From Morinoia aosen (taxonomy: Eukaryota; Arthropoda; Malacostraca; Amphipoda; Talitridae): DNA of 64,000 bases. Below, piece by piece: positions 60,775 through 64,000 of the stretch. The first letter of the stretch is position 1. Each line of letters begins with the position of its first letter. The position numbers were made by a program, and so were the translations under genes. Where the stretch lies: NCBI GenBank assembly GCA_030386875.1, contig CM059564.1, positions 63,593,936 through 63,657,935 on the forward strand, written 5' to 3'. The notes beneath the pieces were generated by a model. That model had not been told where the DNA came from, made no database searches, and worked only from the letters and a program-made list of their open reading frames with translations.

Positions 60775-61099
60775 AAGTTACTTAAAAAATTGAAATTGTA
60801 TTAGGTTAGGATAGGTTTGGTTATGTTACCTTACGTTAGGTTTTTAAAATTAAAAAAAGTGAATTCTTTCATAGATCAAATAATGCTAATTTTGACGGCG
60901 CGGATGCACTAGTTACTCTAATTGCTTGATGCTGCCTAATGAAAAATATCTATTTAGTTACTCTTTTCTCATTTTGCGTGATAGGACAGTAAAGCTAATT
61001 GTTGTTATTTACACTGTCCAATGCCATGTGAACTTGACGATAACTGTACGCAGAGTTGGTCTTCCCGTTGATTCTACATTCTTTAGTCTATTTTTTCAT

Positions 61100-61450
61100 G
61101 CAACTATAGTCAGGGGATGCAACTATAGTAACGATGAGAATTAGCACTCCCAAGGGGAAAATACATGAAGGCCCGAGCTGAGAGTTATGTAGGCTTTCTT
61201 TTTGTTGAAATAAAAGATTTTTTGTTATGTTGACCACCTTTTTTCAGTTCACTGCTGTCCTATTTTTCAGCCCCTATTACTTTCTTCTCCAAAATTTATC
61301 TTATTTCATAAACTTCTTTCTCATCTTACTGTTTCTATGACCCTTCTGCATAGATTCCGCGTTCCCTTATCTCCATACTAAGTGATGCATTCCTCTCTTC
61401 GGAACGTTTTTATTAGCGATTAGGGAAAGTTAAACTAACATTTAATATAA
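61100..61450 (+). mobile_element. Family A retroposon, copy 17
   Basis: Starts near CAGGGGATGCAACTATAGTA, keeps GAATTAGCACTCCCAAGGGG, GGCCCGAGCTGAGAGTTATG, CACTGCTGTCCTATTTTTCAG and CTCCATACTAAGTGATGCAT, and ends TTAAACTAACATTTAATATA. Full length. Confidence 0.9.
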
Positions 61451-61619
61451 TCTACTCAACTTTTTCACCGGGAATCATTTTTTTCATCCCATTTCATCAG
61501 TCCGATAGCCTTAGCAGTACAATAGAAATATTTTTACGGTGTAAGTATTCCCTGTCTCTTTCGTAACATTTTTTGAACTGTATTTTCCTTCATACCACCA
61601 CCTTTGTACTGTATGGAAA

Positions 61620-61800
61620 GTTGTGGGAAGTGGATCAAGTCACAGGACGCCGCCCGCGAATTAAGACGATGTCATTTCAGCGGACGCTACTGCGCTCGCC
61701 CGCCAGTTCCCAGGCGTCACGGGTTGCGGCGCACGTAAGATTAGAACGCTGAATTAGTTTCCCTCTTTCTTGCGGCACCTGGTGCCTTAAACCGAATAAT
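61620..61800. promoter_or_regulatory. Candidate regulatory island, CG-balanced
   Basis: Sharp composition shift (GGACGCCGCCCGCGAATTAA at about 61645) with AATTAAGACGATG and CTGAATTAG homeodomain-like cores. There is no open frame of note. Evidence is compositional. Confidence 0.2.
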
Positions 61801-62930
61801 GCCTTCCATTTTTGTCCTCAAAATTCACTTACGATGTGTACAGAGCGAATTTTTTGCTCTTGGTTTCTCAGAATCTCTGTTTTTATCCAGCAAGCCGTCC
61901 CGTATCCTGTTCCTTTTTTGTTCCCTAGAACACACTCCTTGTCACTCCCAAAAACATTCAAGCTCGTATTTTGCTCGAATTTCTCTATATGGGTGGTATA
62001 GCCATCCTTGTACATTCTACAAATATCGACCAAAATTTTCAGTTACCAATTATTATACGAGATTCATGAGTAGCTTTAGTTACATTTGAATATCAGGACA
62101 TTGCTGACATATGGAAACCTCACAGGCTGCATTGGAAAGTTACGGTAGGTTATAATCTGTCAATCGGACTGACAATAATTGAAAAATTCCTGGTGTGGAG
62201 CTGTTTGGTGCTACTACACTGACGGCTCTGACATTCTTTATGCATTATAAATAACCTCCTTGCTTAATATAGGTGACGGTGTTGTAATTGAGATATAAAA
62301 TATCAGATAATTAAATTATTTGTTAGCTCATTCCCACGCGTGGTCTAATTTTGTATCACAATTGTTTCAAGCAGTACATGTAATCCTTTGATTTGCCAAT
62401 TTAATTTCTCCCTTATTCAACTCGAAACGAGTGGTCGGCAGTTGACGCTGTTACGATTGTTTGCAGTGAGGCCATCCGGACTCCATCGGCATCGCATTTT
62501 TGTTCCTGTGGCAAACATCCCTTGCTCGCCGCCTCCCTCTCACCCCTCCTTTTCTCCATAAAAAAGTTATTGGCTTTGTACAGAGGCGCCCTGCCAGCGA
62601 ACACTCATTGAATTTACAGCTTGCTCTGCCAGCAACTTTACCGCTTCAGTTCACTCCAGCAAAAGTGCCCATTCCTCTTGAAACTTGAAATTATTTGGCA
62701 AGTTTTCCGAGTTATGTATTCATTCTTGCCTCTGCGTTTTATCGCTCCAACTTCTCGGGGATGTTTTTTTTAGCGAGCGCTGAATTAGGTCGCAACTTTG
62801 GCATATCGCGCTAACTATATCGTGCGCTCTTTATTGAGACCCGCTCCGCAAATCGCTGTCGGGGTCATCTGTTAGTACACGGCTCTGGCTGGCCATCACA
62901 TGTTCGGGCGAGTCTCGCGCGGTCTCGCTT
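61801..62930. other. Non-coding stretch, no gene seen
   Basis: Frames at 61799-62089 and 61818-62033 overlap on opposite strands and are chance. Nothing else recognised. Confidence 0.38.
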
Positions 62931-62989
62931 GCAGGGTGGCGGGCGTGTTGGGTGGGTGAGATGCTCATGGTTTATGGATCGCGTGCTCG

Positions 62990-63062
62990 TGTTCGGTGCG
63001 CTGCGTGCTGGTGTTTGGTGCGCTGCGTGCTGGTGTTTGGTGCGCTGCGTGCTGGTATTTTA
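62990..63062. repeat. Tandem repeat, 22-bp unit, about 3 copies
   Basis: The unit GTGCGCTGCGTGCTGGTGTT plus TG is repeated nearly perfectly three times, with decayed copies continuing toward 63125. The 82-codon frame here is a by-product. Confidence 0.88.
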
Positions 63063-63129
63063 TGAATTGCTTGCTTGTGGTTGGTGCGCAGTGTGCTCTT
63101 CGTTGACGGATTGCTTGCTCGTGTCTGAT

Positions 63130-64000
63130 GAAGTGTGTTGGCGTTTTGAATTTCTAGATTTAAAAGTACTTCCTTAATTAGTTTTTATACCTATGTAAAA
63201 TTTATGTTAAAATGGTTTCAGAATTCATTTAATATTTAGTTCGTATAATTTATTTGTGTTGGGGGATTATTCGAGGCATTTTTCATTGCGGGCAGATGTG
63301 CGTCCGATGTCGGGTGTACTATTTTAGCGCTTGTTTCGACAGTATTTCAAAGTAAAACGTTGCGTTCTTCAAGCGTTTAAATAGTGTCATTTGCGTTCAC
63401 TCGAGGTATTATCTAGGTATTACAATTCAAAGCTTTGCGAACAACTTGACCTTTTTTCCCTACTCAGCGCCCCAAATGTACTTATAATCTCTTACTTGTG
63501 TACCTGCTCATCATATGAGTTGCAAGAAGTTCCGTTTGTTGAGTTCTCACTTCGTCTGCAGACGCTTGTTGAGCAACGCTGAAACTTGATGGCGATTTGT
63601 GCAACCAAAGATTCGAGGTCGGATTTTCAAGGGTTGTTCGATTTTTAGTGGTGAAATTTAATTTGAAACATGCTCAAACTTGATTTCCACCAGAACATCA
63701 CTTAACGTATAAAAGTCGACAGAAGAATTTTCGCTGCTGGAAGACCGCTACGACGACGTAAATTGATTGAAATTCCGCCGCATGGGAAAGATGGTTGAAA
63801 AGCTTGCCGTTCAGTCGCCTTAATAGTTTTTCCAGGAAGTGCGGGGGGATCCTAGCCTTGCCGATAAATAAATAATGGGCTTTCTCTTACACCCAATACC
63901 GCTGTAAAATAGAAGCTTCTTGACTCGTGATGACCCACGAATTTATTTCGTATATACATCTCCCTCGTTTCTATCTTGGCCCCAAACACAACGACGTGAC
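63130..64000. other. Non-coding stretch to window end
   Basis: No gene, RNA or repeat family recognised. The window ends inside unannotated sequence. Confidence 0.4.

Noticed and set aside
60801-60840. TTAGGTTAGG-like bases, suggesting telomeric repeats.
   Set aside because: Only two adjacent units followed by degenerate ones, so no real telomere array.
1-64000. Search for LTR retroelements, Polintons or virus-derived genes.
   Set aside because: No paired long terminal repeats, reverse transcriptase, integrase, capsid or envelope-like frames were recognised.

Overview
This window looks like non-coding, transposon-filled DNA from an arthropod nuclear genome, most likely an insect. The evidence is AT-rich composition, no operon structure, piggyBac-type elements flanked by TTAA, a decayed Tc1/mariner transposase, short retroposons with TAATC-repeat tails, and several minisatellites. 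I could not name the species. No host protein-coding gene, rRNA or tRNA could be recognised on either strand. Nearly all open frames are short and are chance frames or pieces of repeats.

The most abundant element, called family A here, is a retroposon of about 340-370 bp found in 17 copies, 16 on the + strand and one on the - strand. Copies at 14364, 31093 and 57904 are flanked by direct repeats of 10-16 bp, and several end in repeated TAATC, the marks of target-primed reverse transcription. Complete copies start at the same CCCCTCAGGGG hairpin, but long T runs make a normal RNA polymerase III SINE unlikely. One copy is nested in another (55684 within 55366-56100). Two more are split by a piggyBac-type MITE (28788 and 36534).

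Two piggyBac-type MITE families are present. PGB-1 has five copies, at 11231, 12221, 23234, 28788 and 36534. PGB-2 has three, at 8500, 16776 and 47271. Two PGB-1 copies lie in opposite orientation around about 760 bp (11231-12421). A different MITE with about 17 bp inverted ends lies at 60288-60774. A mariner-like transposase relic covers about 56581-57680.

Tandem arrays include a 44-bp minisatellite of about 42 units (53128-54986) whose 3' part shows a five-unit higher-order repeat, a GT-rich array (34725-35400), and smaller arrays near 9480, 10005, 21477, 27135, 47752 and 62990.

Between the repeats are islands of balanced base composition with dense developmental transcription-factor motifs: a paired-class homeodomain dimer site at 13201, POU octamers at 13037, 15387 and 16505, E-boxes near 38733, and TCF and GATA sites near 34570. 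With the lack of genes, this suggests an intergenic region or long intron beside a developmental regulator. That is inference: the motifs are short and conservation cannot be tested here.
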